Shown: positions 1 through 11,511, counted from the first letter of the stretch. The stretch is DNA of 64,000 nt from Aegilops tauschii subsp. strangulata (GCF_002575655.3 NC_053037.3:506052544-506116543); one strand, 5' to 3'. The notes: generated from the sequence alone by a model not told the origin. Made by a program: numbers and translations.

Positions 1-422
1 TTTATAATCACCCAGTCACGTTGTGACGTTTGATAACACACAAGGTGTTCCTCCGGTATTCGGGAGTTGCATTATCTCATAGTCACAGGAACATGTATAA
101 GTCATGAAGAAAGCAATAGCAATAAAACTAAACGATCATAATGCTAATCTAACGGATGGGTCTTGTCCATCACATCATTCTCTAATGATGTGATCCCGTT
201 CATCAAATGACAACACATGTCTATGGTCAGGAAACATAGCCATCTTTGATCAACGAGCTAGTCAAGTAGAGGCATACGAGGGACACTCTGTTTTGTCTAT
301 GTATTCACACATGTACTAAGATTCCGGTTAATACAATTCTAGCATGAATAATAAACATTTATCAGTATATAAGGAAATATAAACAACAACTTTATTATTG
401 CCTCTAGGGCATATTTCCTTCA
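1..422 (-). repeat. 3' LTR of C1 (partial)
   Basis: On the plus strand it ends with gggcatatttccttca, the reverse complement of a BARE/Angela-type LTR start. It closely matches the complete LTR at 50701-52426: the left window edge corresponds to about 52008 there, so roughly 1.3 kb of the LTR lies outside the window. Confidence 0.88.
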
Positions 423-437
423 GTCTCCCACATGCAC
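423..437 (-). promoter_or_regulatory. Polypurine tract of C1
   Basis: The minus strand reads gtgcatgtgggagac directly before the LTR start TGAAGG. This is the expected site for priming plus-strand DNA synthesis in a Copia element. C2 has the matching tract at 52427-52441. Confidence 0.7.
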
Positions 438-782
438 TAGAGTCAATAATCTAGATTACATAGTAATGATTCTAACACCCATCGAGTCTTGGTGTTGATC
501 ATGTTTTGCTCGTGGAAGAGGCTTAGTCAACGGGTCTGCAACATTCAGATCCGTATGTATTTTGCAAATCTCTATGTGTCCCTCCTTGATTTGACCGCGG
601 ATGGAATTGAAGCGTCTCTTGACGTGTTTGGTTGTCTTATCAAATCTGGATTTTTTTCGCCAAGGCTATTGCTCCAATATTCTCACAAAAGATTTTCATT
701 GGACGCGATGCACTAGGTATTACACCTAGATTGGATATGAACTCCTTCATCCAGACTCCTTCATTTGCTGCTTCCGAAGCAG
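423..782 (-). pseudogene. C1 pol, C-terminal RNase H segment and 3' untranslated region
   Basis: Translation of the minus strand from 782 continues the RNase H domain that stops at 7682 on the other side of G1. The junction EAEYIAA/SEAANEG is the usual Copia RNase H motif. Reading continues through a WMKEF-type segment, then a frame is lost near a run of t at about 652-658. The part closest to the LTR is noncoding. Confidence 0.75.
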
Positions 783-1610
783 TGATACGTCTCCAACGTA
801 TCTATAATTTTTTTTCCATGCTATATTATATTCTGTTTTGGACATTATTGGGCTTTATTATACACTTTTCTATTATTTTTGGGACTAACCTATTAACCGG
901 AGGCCCAGCCCAGAATTGCTGTTTTTTGCCTATTTCAGAGTTTCGCAGAAAAAGAATATCAAACGGAGTCCAAACAGAATGAAACCTTCGGGAACGTGAT
1001 TTTCGGAACGAACGTGATCTAGAGGACTTGGACCCTATGTCAAGAAAGCAACCAGGAAGGCACGAGGTAGGGGGCGCGCTCTCCACCCTCGTGGGGCCCA
1101 CGTTGCTCCACCGACGTACTTCTTCCTCCTATATATACCTACGTACCCCAAACTACTAGATACGGAGCAAAAAACCTAATTCCACCGCCGCAACCTTCTG
1201 TACCCATGAAATCCCATCTTGGGGCCTGTTCTGGAGCTCCACCGGAGGGGGCATCGATCATGGAGGGCTTCTACATCAACACCATAGCCTCTCCGATGAT
1301 GTGTGAGTAGTTTACCTCAGACCTTCGGGTCCATAGTTATTAGCTAGATGGCTTCTTCTCTCTTTTTGGATCTCAATACAATGTTCTCCCCCTCTCTCGT
1401 GGAGATCTATTCGATGTAATCTTCTTTTGCGGTGTGTTTGTTGAGACCGATGAATTGTGGGTTTATGATCAAGTTTATCTATGAACAATATTTGAATCTT
1501 CTCTGGATTGATACCTTGGTTCTCAAAAACTGAGGGAAATACTTACGCTACTTTGCTACATCACCCTTTCCTCTTCAAGGAAAAACCAACGCAGTGCTCA
1601 AGAGGTAGCA
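783..1610 (+). repeat. 5' LTR of G1, internally deleted
   Basis: It begins tgatacgtctccaacgtatc and ends agaggtagca. It is only 828 bp, against 1584 bp for the 3' LTR at 6093-7676. The missing block lies at about 1511, where cttctctg is followed directly by gattgatacc; in the 3' LTR these sit about 0.75 kb apart. Confidence 0.92.
1130..1137 (+). promoter_or_regulatory. TATA box of G1 5' LTR
   Basis: TATATATA follows a cttcctcc stretch and precedes cctacgtacccc. It recurs at the same LTR position in every Athila-like LTR of the window: 6463-6470, 17090-17097, 37632-37639 and, on the minus strand, 63033-63040. The likely transcript start is about 30 bp downstream. Confidence 0.65.
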
Positions 1611-1621
1611 AGAAGGATTTC

Positions 1622-1707
1622 TGGCACCGTTGCCGGGGAGGCTTACGCAAGGTCAAGTCAAATTTGGACTCCCGACAATGAGCCATTTCTGGCGCCGTTG
1701 CCGGGGA
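1622..1707 (+). promoter_or_regulatory. Duplicated primer-binding site of G1
   Basis: Two copies of an 18-base site lie 68 bp apart. The first, at 1622-1639, reads tggcaccgttgccgggga; the second, at 1690-1707, reads tggcgccgttgccgggga. Both fit the tRNA-Asp primer-binding site used by Athila-like elements. G2 (18317-18334) and G3 (61807-61824) each have a single site. Confidence 0.8.
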
Positions 1708-1914
1708 GTCTACGCAAAAGTCAACATACCAAGTACCCATCACAAACCCTTATCTCCCGCATTACATTATTTGCCATTTGCCTCTCGTTTTCCTCTCCCC
1801 CACTTCACCCTTGCCGTTTTATTCGCCCTCTCTTTTCCGTTCGTCCTTTTGTTTGCTCGTGTTGCCATGTGCCTTCTATATGCTTGCATCTTCACTTGCT
1901 GAAAATCTATTGAT

Positions 1915-3259
1915 ATGGATCCACTTAAAGTGTTCTACTTGGATCATCTTCGATCCTTATGAGCTCGTGCTGAAACCCCACCTAGCCTAGTTGATGGGAA
2001 ATCTTTAGATGAGCATGCTCATTTTGTGTGTCATCGTTTGTCTGAAAAAGGGAAGCTCTTATGGTATCATATAAATAGTTTGCTATGCTATGCTTGGAAT
2101 CTTTGTGAAATTTGTGATTTTACTTGTTGATGTAAGAACCCTAAAAACACCTTCCCTACCTATGTGAGTTCAATGATAATGAAATCTTATCTTCTTATGC
2201 AAAGGGTGTTTATAGTTACTGTGATATCGAACACATTGAAGAATTTGTCGTTTTTAAGGGTGTGTTGCTTCTTTGATTGAAAAGTATGATTTTACTCTCA
2301 ACAAATCTGGAAATTTCATCATACTTAAATATTGCAATAAAAACTTTGCTCATAATATCTATGTCCAAGAATTTATTGAAAGAATGACCGTTGCTTTGGA
2401 AGAAAATAATGATATGCATGAATCTATTGATAATGATGATTCCGATGATTTGGTTGAAATATCCCTTGATGAACATGATGCTTTCTATTCTTGTGGCCAT
2501 GATGCCAATATTTATGAAGACGAATTTGCTATAGTTCCTTATGTTAAAAATGAGATCGTTGCTATTGCACCCATGCTTGATAGTGCCCTCGATGAAAAGC
2601 ATGATTTCAATGATTTTACTATAAATTCTCTTGATGTCAATTGTGCTAATAATATGCAAAACCCTAAGCTTGGGGATGCTAGTTTTGCTATGTCTATTAC
2701 TTGTTGCAATGATCATGATTGGGGTGATTCTTCTTATGATCTTGAAAATTTATTTAATCCCCATGATGAATATGAGATTGATAATATTGTTTGCAATAAT
2801 ATTGAAAGTGGGTTTGGAAGAGTGTCCACTTTAGATCCCATATATTTGGAGAATATTCAATCTTATGAAATTTTTGATAAAAGTGGGTTTGGAGAGGTCA
2901 TGACTTTAGTTAATGTTAATCCCACTATTTCGGAAGAGTGTCAACTTTGCATGCATGTGGATCGTGTAGAGAAAATTTTATGTAATAGGTATATTGTTGA
3001 ATTTGAATATGATCCCACATGTAATTATTATGAGAGAGGAAAATATGGTTGGACAAATTTTCATGTTACTAAATTACCTCTCGTTATGTTGAGATTGCTA
3101 TTGTTTCTCACTTCTTCCTTGCATATGCTAGTATTTGCTTGTCTTGATAATTTGTTTGCCTATAAGATGCCTATGCATAGGAAGTATGTTAGACATGGAT
3201 GTGTTTTTCACATGCTATATGATGCTCTCTTTGTGCTTCAATTCTTGTCTTTCATGTGA
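1915..3259 (+). pseudogene. G1 accessory ORF, acidic protein of unknown function (broken)
   Basis: The start MDPLKVFYLDHLRSL is shared with G2 (18536). In G1 codon 16 is TGA (1960-1962) where G2 has TGT, and further lesions lie before 2273. From 2273 a 328-codon frame runs to the TGA at 3257-3259. The protein has an N-terminal part rich in aromatic residues and cysteine, a very acidic middle (NDDSDDL, SLDEHDA) and a hydrophobic C-terminal stretch starting near LPLVMLRLLLFLTSS that could be a membrane segment. I recognise no enzyme motif: no D-S/T-G protease, YVDD or integrase triad. Its conservation between G1 and G2 argues that it once had a use to the element, but no function can be given. 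Confidence 0.75.
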
Positions 3260-6077
3260 GCATCATCGAAATCTCAATGCCTAGCTAGGGGCGATAAACG
3301 ATAGCGCTTGTTGGGAGGCAACCCAGTTTTATTTTTATTTTTTTGCTTTTTGCTTCTGTTTAGGAATAAATATTTGATCTAGCCTCTGGTTAGATGTGTT
3401 TTTATGTTTTAATTAGTGTTTGTGCCAAGTTTAACCTATAGGATCTTCTTGGATGATAGTTATTTGATCTTGCTGTAAATTCCAGAAACTTTATGTTCAC
3501 GAAAATAATTGTTAAAAATCACCAGAACGTGATAAAATATTGATTCCAATTGATGCTGATCAATAAACAAATTTTCTAGGTCGTCCTATTTTGGCTGAAT
3601 TTTTGGAGTTTCATAAGTTTGCGTTAGTTACAGATTACTACAGACAGTTCTGTTTTCGACAGATTCTGTTTTTCGTGTGTTGTTTGCTTATTTTGATGAA
3701 TCTATGACTAGTAAAATAGTTTATAAACCATAGAGAAGTTGGAATAAAGTAGGTTTAACAGAAATATAAATAAAGAATGAGTTCATTACAGTACCTTGAA
3801 GTGGTCTTTTGTTTTCTTTCGCTAACGGAGCTTACGAGATTTTCTGCTGAGTTTTGTGTTGTGAAGTTTTCAAGTTTTGGGTGAAAGATTTGATGGATTA
3901 TGGAACAAGGACAAGGAGTGGCAGGAGCCTAAGCTTGGGTATGCCCATGGCACCCCAAGATAATCTAAGGACACCTAAAAGCCAAAGCTTGGGGATGCCC
4001 CGGAAGGCATCCCCTCTTTCGTCTACTTCCATCGGTAACTTTACTTGGAGCTATATTTTTATTCACCACATGATATGTGTTTTGCTTGGACCGTTGTATT
4101 ACTTGAGTCTTTATTTGTTAGTTTACCACAATCATCCTTGCTGTACACACCTTTTGAGAGAGTCACAGTTGATTCGGAATTTATTAGAATACTCTATGTG
4201 CTTCACTTATATTTTTTGAGCTATATAGTTTTTGCTCTAGTGCTTCACTTATATCTTTTAGAGCACGGTGGTGGAATTGTTTTATAGAAACTATTGATCT
4301 CTCATGCTTCACTTATATTATTTTGAGAGTCTTAAAATAGCATGGCAATTTGTTTTAATTAATATCATGAGAAATTTGATGATTGATAATTGTTTTGAGA
4401 TATAAATGTAGTAATATCATAGTTGTGCTAGTTGAGTAATTGTGGAATTGAAAAATACATGTGTTGGAGTTTGTGATTCCCGTAGCATGCACGTATAGTG
4501 AACCGTTATGTAACAAAGTCGGAGCATGAAGTATTTGTTGATTGTCTTCCTTTGTGTGGCGGCCGGGATCGCGCGATGGTTAACTCCTACCAACCCTTCC
4601 CCTAGGAGCATGCGTAGTAGTACTTTGCTTCGAGGGCTAATAAATTTTTGCAATAAGTATATGCGTTCTTTATGACTAATGTGAGTCCACGGATTATACG
4701 CACACTTACCTTTCCGCAATTTTCTAGCCTCTTCGGTACCGCGCATTGCCCTTTCTCACCTTGAGAGTTGGTGCAAACTTCGCCGGTGCATCCAAACCCC
4801 GTGATATGATATGCTCTATCACACATAAACCTCCTTATATCTTCCTCAAAACAGCCACCATACCTACCTATCATGGCATTTCCATAGCCATTCCGAGATA
4901 CATTGCCATGCAACTTTCCACCGTTTCATTTATCATGACATACTCCATTATTGTCATATTGCTTTGCATGATCATGTAGTTGACATTGTATTAGTGGCAA
5001 AGCCACTGTTCATAATTCTTTCATACATGTCACTCTTGATTCATTGCATATCCCGGTACACCGCCGGAGGCATTCATGTAGAGTCGTATTTTGTTCTAAG
5101 TATTGAGTTGTAATTCATGAGTTGTAAGTAAATAAAAGTGTGATGATCATCATTATTAGAGCATATTCCCAAGTGAGGAAGGGATGATGGAGACTATGAT
5201 TCCCCCACAAGTCGGGATGAGACTCCGGACTAAAAAAAAGAGGCCATAAAAAAAGAGAAAAGGCCCAAATAAAAAAAGAGAAAAAAATGATGAGAGAAAA
5301 AGAGAGAAGGGACAATGTTACTATCCTTTTACCACACTTGTGCTTCAGAGTAGCACCGTAATCTTCATAATAGGGAGTCTCTCATTTTGTCACTTTCATA
5401 TACTAGTGGGAAATTTCATTATAGAACTTGGCTTGTATATTCCAATAATGGGCTTCCTCAAATGCCCGAGGTCTTCGTGAGCAAGCAAGTTGGATGCACA
5501 CCCACTTAGTTTCTTTTTGAGCTTTCATACACTTATAGCTCTAGTGCATCCGTTGCATGGCAATCCCTACTCCTCGCATTAACATCAATTGATGCGCATA
5601 TCCATAGCCCATTGATTAGCCTCGTTGATGTGAGACTTTCTCCCTTTTTGTCTTCCCACATAACCCCTACCATTATACCTTATTCCACCATAGTGCTATA
5701 TCCATGGCTTGCGCTCATGTATTGCGTAAGAGTTGAAAAGGCTGAAGCGCGTTAAAAGTATGAACCAATTGCTTGGCCAAAACCGGGGTCGTACATGATA
5801 TGAATATTTTGTGTGGGGAAGATGGAGCATAGCCACACTATACGATTTTGTAGGGATAACTTGCTTTGGCTATGTTATTTTGATAAGACATAATTGCTTA
5901 GTTAGTATGCTTGAAGTATTATTGTTTTTATGTCAACATTAAACTTTTATCTTGAATCATATCAAATCTGAACATTCATGCCACAATAAGAAGACTTATA
6001 TTGAAATTATGCCAAGTAGCATTCCACATCAAAAATTCTATTTTTATCATTTACCTACTCGAGGACGAGCAGGAATT
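3260..6077 (+). other. 3' untranslated region of G1
   Basis: About 2.8 kb without a credible gene. It starts near atgcctagctaggggcg and gggaggcaaccc, is shared with G2 (19890-22164 plus 36725-37246) and with G3 (58314-59522, reversed). It includes two internal copies of a polypurine-tract-like motif at 3931-3945 and 3985-3999, and an A/G-rich tract at about 5230-5310. Short frames here are not conserved as protein. Confidence 0.8.
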
Positions 6078-6092
6078 AAGCTTGGGGATGCT
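6078..6092 (+). promoter_or_regulatory. Polypurine tract of G1
   Basis: aagcttggggatgct abuts the 3' LTR start at 6093. The same 15 bases abut the G2 3' LTR at 37247-37261. Confidence 0.7.
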
Positions 6093-7676
6093 TGATACGT
6101 CTCCAACGTATCTATAATTTTTGATTGTTCCATGCTATATTATATTCTGTTTTGGACATTATTGGGCTTTATTATACACTTTTATATTATTTTTGGGACT
6201 AACCTATTAACCGGAGGCCCAGCCCAGAATTGCTGTTTTTTTGCCTATTTCAGAGTTTCGCAGAAAAAGAATATCAAACGGAGTCCAAACGGAATGAAAC
6301 CTTCGGGAACGTGATTTTCGGAACGAACGTGATCCAGAGGACTTGGACCTTACGTCAAGAAAGCAATCAGGAAGGCACGAGGTAAGGGGCGCGCCTACCC
6401 CCCAGGGCGCGCCCTCCACCCTCGTGGGGCCCACGTTGCTCCACCGACGTACTTCTTCCTCCTATATATACCTACGTACCCCCAAACAACCAGATACGGA
6501 GCCAAAAACCTAATTCCACCGCCGCAACCTTCTGTACCCGTGAGATCCCATCTTGGGGCCCGTTCCGGAGCTCCGCCGGAGGGGGCATCGATCACGGAGG
6601 GCTTCTACATCAACACCATAGCCTCTCCGATGATGTGTGAGTAGTTTACCTCAGACCTTCGGGTCCATAGTTATTAGCTAGATGGTTTCTTCTCTCTTTT
6701 TGGATCTCAATACAATGTTCTCCCCCTCTCTCGTGGAGAACTATTCGATGTAATCTTCTTTTGCGGTGTGTTTGTTGAGACCGATGAATTGTGGGTTTAT
6801 GATTAAGTTTATCTATGAACAATATTTGAATCTTCTCTGAATTCTTTTATGTATGATTGGTTATCTTTGCAAGTCTCTTCGAATTATCAGTTTGGTTTGG
6901 CCTAGTAGATTGATCTTTCTTGCAATGGGAGAAGTGCTTAGCCTTGGGGTCAATCTTGCGGTGTCCTTTCCCAGTGACGGTAGGGGCAGCAAGACACGTA
7001 TTGTATTGTTGCCATCGAGGATAACAAGATGGGGTTTATATCATATTGCATGAATTTATCCCTCTACATCATGTCATGTTGCTTAAAGCGTTACTCTGTT
7101 CTTATGAACTTAATACTCTAGTTGCATGCTGGATAGCGGTCGATGTGTGGAGTAATAGTAGTAGATGCAGGCAGGAGTCGGTCTACTTGTCTCGGGCGTG
7201 ATGCCTATATACATGATCATACCTAGATATTCTCATAACTATGCTCAATTCTGTCAATTGCTCAACAGTAATTTGTTCACCCACCGTAATACTTATGCTC
7301 TTGAGAGAAGCCACTAGTGAAACCTATGGCCCCCGGGTCTATTTTCCATCATATTAATCTCCCAACAACAAGCTATTTCTTGCGCCGTTTTTATTTTACT
7401 TTCTTTACTTTGCATCTTTATCATAAAAATACCAAAAATATTATCTTATCATATCTATCAGACCTCACTCTCGTAAGTGACCGTGTAGGGATTGGCAACC
7501 CCTTATCGCGTTGGTTGCGAGGATTTATTTGTTTGTGTAGGTGCGAGGGACTCGTGCGTGGCCTCCTACTGGATTGATACCTTGGTTCTCAAAAACTGAG
7601 GGAAATACTTACGCTACTTTGCTGCATCACCCTTTCCTCTTCAAGGGAAAACCAACGCAGTGCTCAAGAGGTAGCA
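6093..7676 (+). repeat. 3' LTR of G1
   Basis: Full-length LTR of 1584 bp, tgatacg to gtagca, with a TATA box at 6463-6470. It is followed by the duplication agcag and then C1 sequence. Confidence 0.93.
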
Positions 7677-8705
7677 AGCAGCTATGTACTCCGCTTCACA
7701 CGTAGATCCTGCCACGACGCTCTGCTTGGAACTGCACCAACTAACAGTTCCACCCTTCAATATAAATACGTATCCGGTTTGTGACTTAGAGTCATCTGGA
7801 TCAGTGTCAAAGCTTACATCAACGTAACCATTTATGACGAGCTCTTTGTCACCTCCATAAACGAGAAACATATCCTGAGTCCTTTTCAGGTATTTCAGGA
7901 TGTTCTTGACCGCTGTCCAGTGATCCACTCCTGGGTTACTTTGGTACCTCCCTACTATACTTATATCAAGGCACACATCAGGTCTGGTACACAGCATTGC
8001 ATACATGATAGAACCTATGGCTGAGGCATAGGGAATGACTTTCATTTTCTCTCTATCTTCTGAAGTGGTCGGGCATTGAGTCTGACTCAACTTCACACCT
8101 TGTAACACAGGCAACAACCCTTTCTTTGACTAGTCAATTTTGAACTGCTTCAAAACTTTATCAAGACATGTGCTCTGTGAAAGTCCAATTAAGCGTCTTG
8201 ATCTATCTCTATAGATCTTGATGCCCAATATATAAGCAGCTTCACCGAGGTCTTTCATTGAAAAATTCTTGTTCAAGTATCTTTTTATGCTATCCAGAAA
8301 TTATGTATCATTTCCCATCAACAATTTGTCATCCACATATAATATTAGAAATGCTACAGAGCTCGCACTCACTTTCTTGTAAATACAAGCTTCTCCAAAA
8401 GTCTGTATAAAACCATATGCTTTGATCACACTATCAAAGCATATATTCCGACTCTGAGATGCTTGCACCAGTCCATAAATGGATCGCTAGAGCTTGCACA
8501 CTTTGTTAGCACCTTTAGGATCGACAAAACCTTCTGGTTACATCATATACAACTCTTCTTTAAGATATCCATTAAGGAACGCTGTTTTGACATTCATTTG
8601 CCAGATTTCATAATCATAAAATGCGGCAATTGCTAACATGATTCAGACAGACTTAAGCACCGCAACGGGTGAGAAGGTCTCATCGTAGTCAACTCCTTGA
8701 ACTTG
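7677..8705 (-). pseudogene. C1 pol, reverse transcriptase and RNase H (broken)
   Basis: The minus strand from 8117 encodes RNase H with YASAIGSIMYAM, TRPDV and SKQSVVAGSTCEAEYIAA, where G1 cuts it. The reverse-transcriptase catalytic motif YVDD is encoded at 8328-8339, preceded by LIL and followed by KLLMG. The frame between 8118 and 8705 has several stops and shifts, so the domain is dead. RNase H removes RNA from the RNA/DNA hybrid during reverse transcription. Confidence 0.8.
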
Positions 8706-9913
8706 TCAAAAACCTTTCGCAACAAGTCGAGCTTTGTAGACAGTAAGATTACCGTCAGCGTCAGTCTTCTTCTTGAAGATCCATTTATGCTCTATGGCTT
8801 GCTGATCATTGGGCAAGTCAACCAAAGTCCATACTTTGTTCTCATACATGGATCCCATCTCAGATTTCATGGCCTCAAGCCATTTTGCGGAATTTGGGCT
8901 CATCATCGCTTCCTCATAGTTCGTAGGTTCGTCATGGTCAAGTAACATGACCTCCAGAACAAGATTACCATACCATTCTGGTGCAGACCGTACTCTGGTT
9001 GACCTAGGAGGTTCGGTAGTAACTTGATCTGAAGTTTCATGAACATCATCATTAGCTTCCTCACTAATTGGTGTATGAATCACTCGAACTGATTTCTGTG
9101 ATGAACTACTTTCCAATTCAGGAGAAGGTACAATTACCTCATCAAGTTCTACTTTCCTCCCACTCACTTCTTTCGAGAGAAACTCCTTCTCTAGAAAGGA
9201 TCCATTCTTAGCAACGAATATCTTGCCTTCGGATCTGTGATAGAAGGTGTACCCAATAGTCTCCTTTGGGTATCCAATGAAGACACATTTCTCCGATTTG
9301 GGTTCGAGCTTATCAGGTTGAAGCCTTTTCACATAAGCATCGCAGCCCCAAACTTTAAGAAACAACAGCTTTGGTTTCTTGAAAAACCACAGTTCATATG
9401 GTGTCGTCTCAACGGATTTAGATGGTGCCCGATTTAATGTGAATGCAGCCGTCTCTAAAGCATAACCCCAAAACGATAGCGGTAAATCGGTAAGAGACGT
9501 CATAGATCGCAACATATCTAATAAAGTACGGTTACGACGTTCGGACACACCATTACGCTGTGGTGTTCCAGGTGGCGTGAGTTGCGAAACTATTCCACAT
9601 TGTTTCAAATGAAGACCAAACTCATAACTCAAATATTCACCTCCACGATCAGATCGTAGAAATTTTATTTTCTTGTTACGATGATTTTCCACTTCACTCT
9701 GAAATTCTTTGAACTTTTCAAATGTTCCAGACTCATGTTCCATTAAGTAGATATACCCATATCTGCTCAAATCATCTGTGAAGGTCAGAAAATAATGATA
9801 CCCGCCACGAGCCTCAACACTCATCGGACCGCATACATCAGTATGTATTATTTCCAACAAGTCAATTGCTCGCTCCATTGTTCCGGAGAACGGTGTCTTA
9901 GTCACCTTTCCCA
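8706..9913 (-). pseudogene. C1 pol, integrase core to start of reverse transcriptase
   Basis: A 402-codon frame holds the Copia integrase core: first Asp in HTDVCGP, second Asp in SDRGGEY and Glu in SERRNRT, so the DDE triad is present. The C-terminal GKKP-type region follows, then a linker rich in S and E, then the reverse-transcriptase start HKWIFKKK and YKARLVAKGF. It ends at TGA (8706-8708) where C2 has CGA (53678-53680), so a nonsense change split the polyprotein. The upstream end is cut at 9913, removing the HHCC zinc finger, protease and gag. Confidence 0.85.
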
Positions 9914-9914
9914 T

Positions 9915-10384
9915 TGAGGGAGTCCTGGATTAAGGGGCTCCTCGGATGGTCGGACAATGTGACATGGGCCGGACTAATGGGCCGTGAAGGTACAAGATAG
10001 AGGGCCTTTTCCCGTGTCTGGATGGAGCTCTTCCTGGCGTGGATAGCAAGCTTGGCAGCTAGTCGTATGGTTTCCTTTCTCTGTAAACCAACTCTATACA
10101 ACCCTAGGCCCCTCCGGTGTCTATATAAACCGGAGGGTTTAGTCCATGGAGGCAATCATAATCACAGGCTAGACATCTAGGGTTTAGCCATTACGATCTC
10201 GAGGTAGATCAACTCTTGTAACCCCTATACTCATCAAAGTAAATCAAGTAGGAAGTAGGGTATTACCTCCGTTAAGAGGGCCCGGACCTGGGTAAAAATC
10301 GTGTCCCCCGCCTCCTGTTACCTTCGATCCTCAGATGCACAGTTCTGGACCCCCTACCCGAGATCGACCGGTTTTGACACGGCA
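9915..10384 (+). repeat. 5' LTR of D
   Basis: 470 bp from tgagggag to gacacggca. It contains a TATA box (tatataaa, 10122-10129) just before accggagggttt. A second LTR is not present. Confidence 0.8.
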
Positions 10385-10431
10385 TTGGTGCTTTCATTCA
10401 GAGTTCCTCTGTGTTGTCGATAGAAGGATCG

Positions 10432-10896
10432 ATGGCTCACCTCGTCATCAACGACAAGATCACCTCTGGAAGGGCCCTAGTTCCTGGGCAGATCCTCCAG
10501 ATCGGTAGTTTCACCATAGGCGCCCGCCCGGCCGTCAAGCCCAAAGCGGTCCCCCAGATTGCTAAAAACCATCTCTGCATCAACCCCGAAAGCGTCGATA
10601 AGATGGATCCGACAGATATCTCGTGTTTAAACGAACAGCTAGATCGCATCGCCACCCTGGGGGTTGCAACAGATTATGATCCGATTGGGCTTAGACCCGA
10701 TCAGAGGGAAATCAGGTCCCCACCTGTCACCCACCTGGTGACCGTCGTGGAAGAGCAAGTTGAGGATATCGTTCCTCCTATGCTGAAAACAAACTATGTT
10801 CGGATCTCTGAGCCCTGCAAGTCGGACACCCGTCTTCGAGAAGAGACCATCTGTCCACCAAATAGAGAATCGGGCGTTGAGCCTAAAAACCCCTAG
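10432..10896 (+). pseudogene. D gag N-terminal fragment
   Basis: The frame begins MAHLVINDK shortly after the primer-binding site, where this Gypsy type starts its gag reading frame, and stops at 10896. It includes GQILQIGSFTIGARPA. No zinc knuckle or catalytic motif is present in the 155 codons. Assignment to gag rests on position and on resemblance to the family's usual start. It ends just before the CACTA insertion and is not functional. Confidence 0.55.
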
Positions 10897-10962
10897 GACA
10901 CTCCGGATCCTGGGCTATTGACCTTAGAAATTTGCAAAATCCGGATTCCCCAGTGGGTCAGG

Positions 10963-11400
10963 CACTACTGCAGGATGTTGCTAACGCGACACTATGATCA
11001 GAGACCCTTTGACAAAACTGTGTGCGATGCATTAATCACAAACGGTGATGTAAAAAACCCATCAAAAAAGATGCAAAATGTTTGCGATGAATGATACATC
11101 AAACATGGTTTAGATTTTAGTTGCGTGTACGATGAGGGGCATACGGTTGATTTGTACGAACTGTTTGCGATGAGACAGAACAACAGAAACGGGCAGCCAG
11201 ATCAAGGTGTGTGCAATATACAGCATACAGTTCACTCCGATGAACCGTTGGCGATGACTGAGGTGAACACAAATGATTCGGCGTAACAAGATGTGTGTGA
11301 TACCCGGCAAATAGGTCGGTAATCAGAATTCTGTGCGATCATTATAGACAGCACATACGGTCTTTTTTTGTGAATTGTGTGCTCGTCAGGGCACACAGTT
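10963..11400 (+). repeat. CACTA left terminus and subterminal repeats
   Basis: The terminus CACTACTGCAGG is followed by repeated short words such as tgtgtgcgatg, gtttgcgatga and ggcacacagtt in both orientations. In CACTA elements such subterminal arrays bind the element's own regulatory protein. No gene is seen in this stretch. Confidence 0.75.
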
Positions 11401-11511
11401 CAACAAACCAACCTGTTGGGAATAATGTAGAAGATCTCTGTCGAATACATATTACTAACCGTCTGTGATGAGATTGACAGGATAAACAGAGATATATACA
11501 GCCTGCTTAAT

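Larger units (their letters stand above)
783..7676 (+). mobile_element. G1: complete non-autonomous Athila-like Gypsy element
   Basis: It is bounded by LTRs starting tgatacgtctcc and ending gaggtagca, and flanked by the perfect 5-bp duplication agcag (778-782 and 7677-7681) inside C1. The internal region holds a tRNA-Asp-type primer-binding site, a leader, one degraded accessory gene, a long 3' untranslated region and a polypurine tract. There is no gag, protease, reverse transcriptase or integrase, so mobility would depend on a helper element. It resembles the Sabrina/WHAM group of Triticeae Gypsy elements; I am unsure which name is right. Confidence 0.92.
1..9913 (-). mobile_element. C1: Copia LTR retrotransposon, BARE/WIS/Angela type, truncated and split by G1
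   Basis: The element reads on the minus strand. The window opens inside its 3' LTR (1-422); the 3' end of pol follows, G1 interrupts at 783-7676, and pol continues at 7677-9913. The two halves join exactly inside the RNase H domain once G1 and one copy of the duplication agcag (778-782 and 7677-7681) are removed. The rest of integrase, gag and the 5' LTR are missing beyond 9913, where an unrelated Gypsy LTR begins. C2 at 50.7-58.3 kb is the same kind of element and shows what was lost. The family name rests on recognising the LTR start TGAAGGAAATATGCCCTAG and is not database-checked. Confidence 0.85.
9915..10962 (+). mobile_element. D: 5' fragment of a short-LTR Gypsy element
   Basis: It has an LTR that starts tgagggagtcctgg, a primer-binding-like site (ttggtgctttcattcagag, 10385-10403) and the start of a coding region, and is then cut by the CACTA terminus at 10963. 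The remainder and the second LTR are not in the window. It is a common Triticeae Gypsy type; I cannot assign the family with confidence. Confidence 0.8.

Noticed and set aside
2216..2716. Minus-strand frame of 166 codons opposite the G1 accessory gene
   Set aside because: It is the shadow of the plus-strand gene; it is rich in I and N because it reads the complement of acidic codons.
4602..4979. Opposed frames of about 100 and 77 codons in G1, repeated in G2 (21213-21590)
   Set aside because: They are conserved only because the 3' untranslated region is the same repeat. The frames lie on opposite strands, and no start context or domain supports them.
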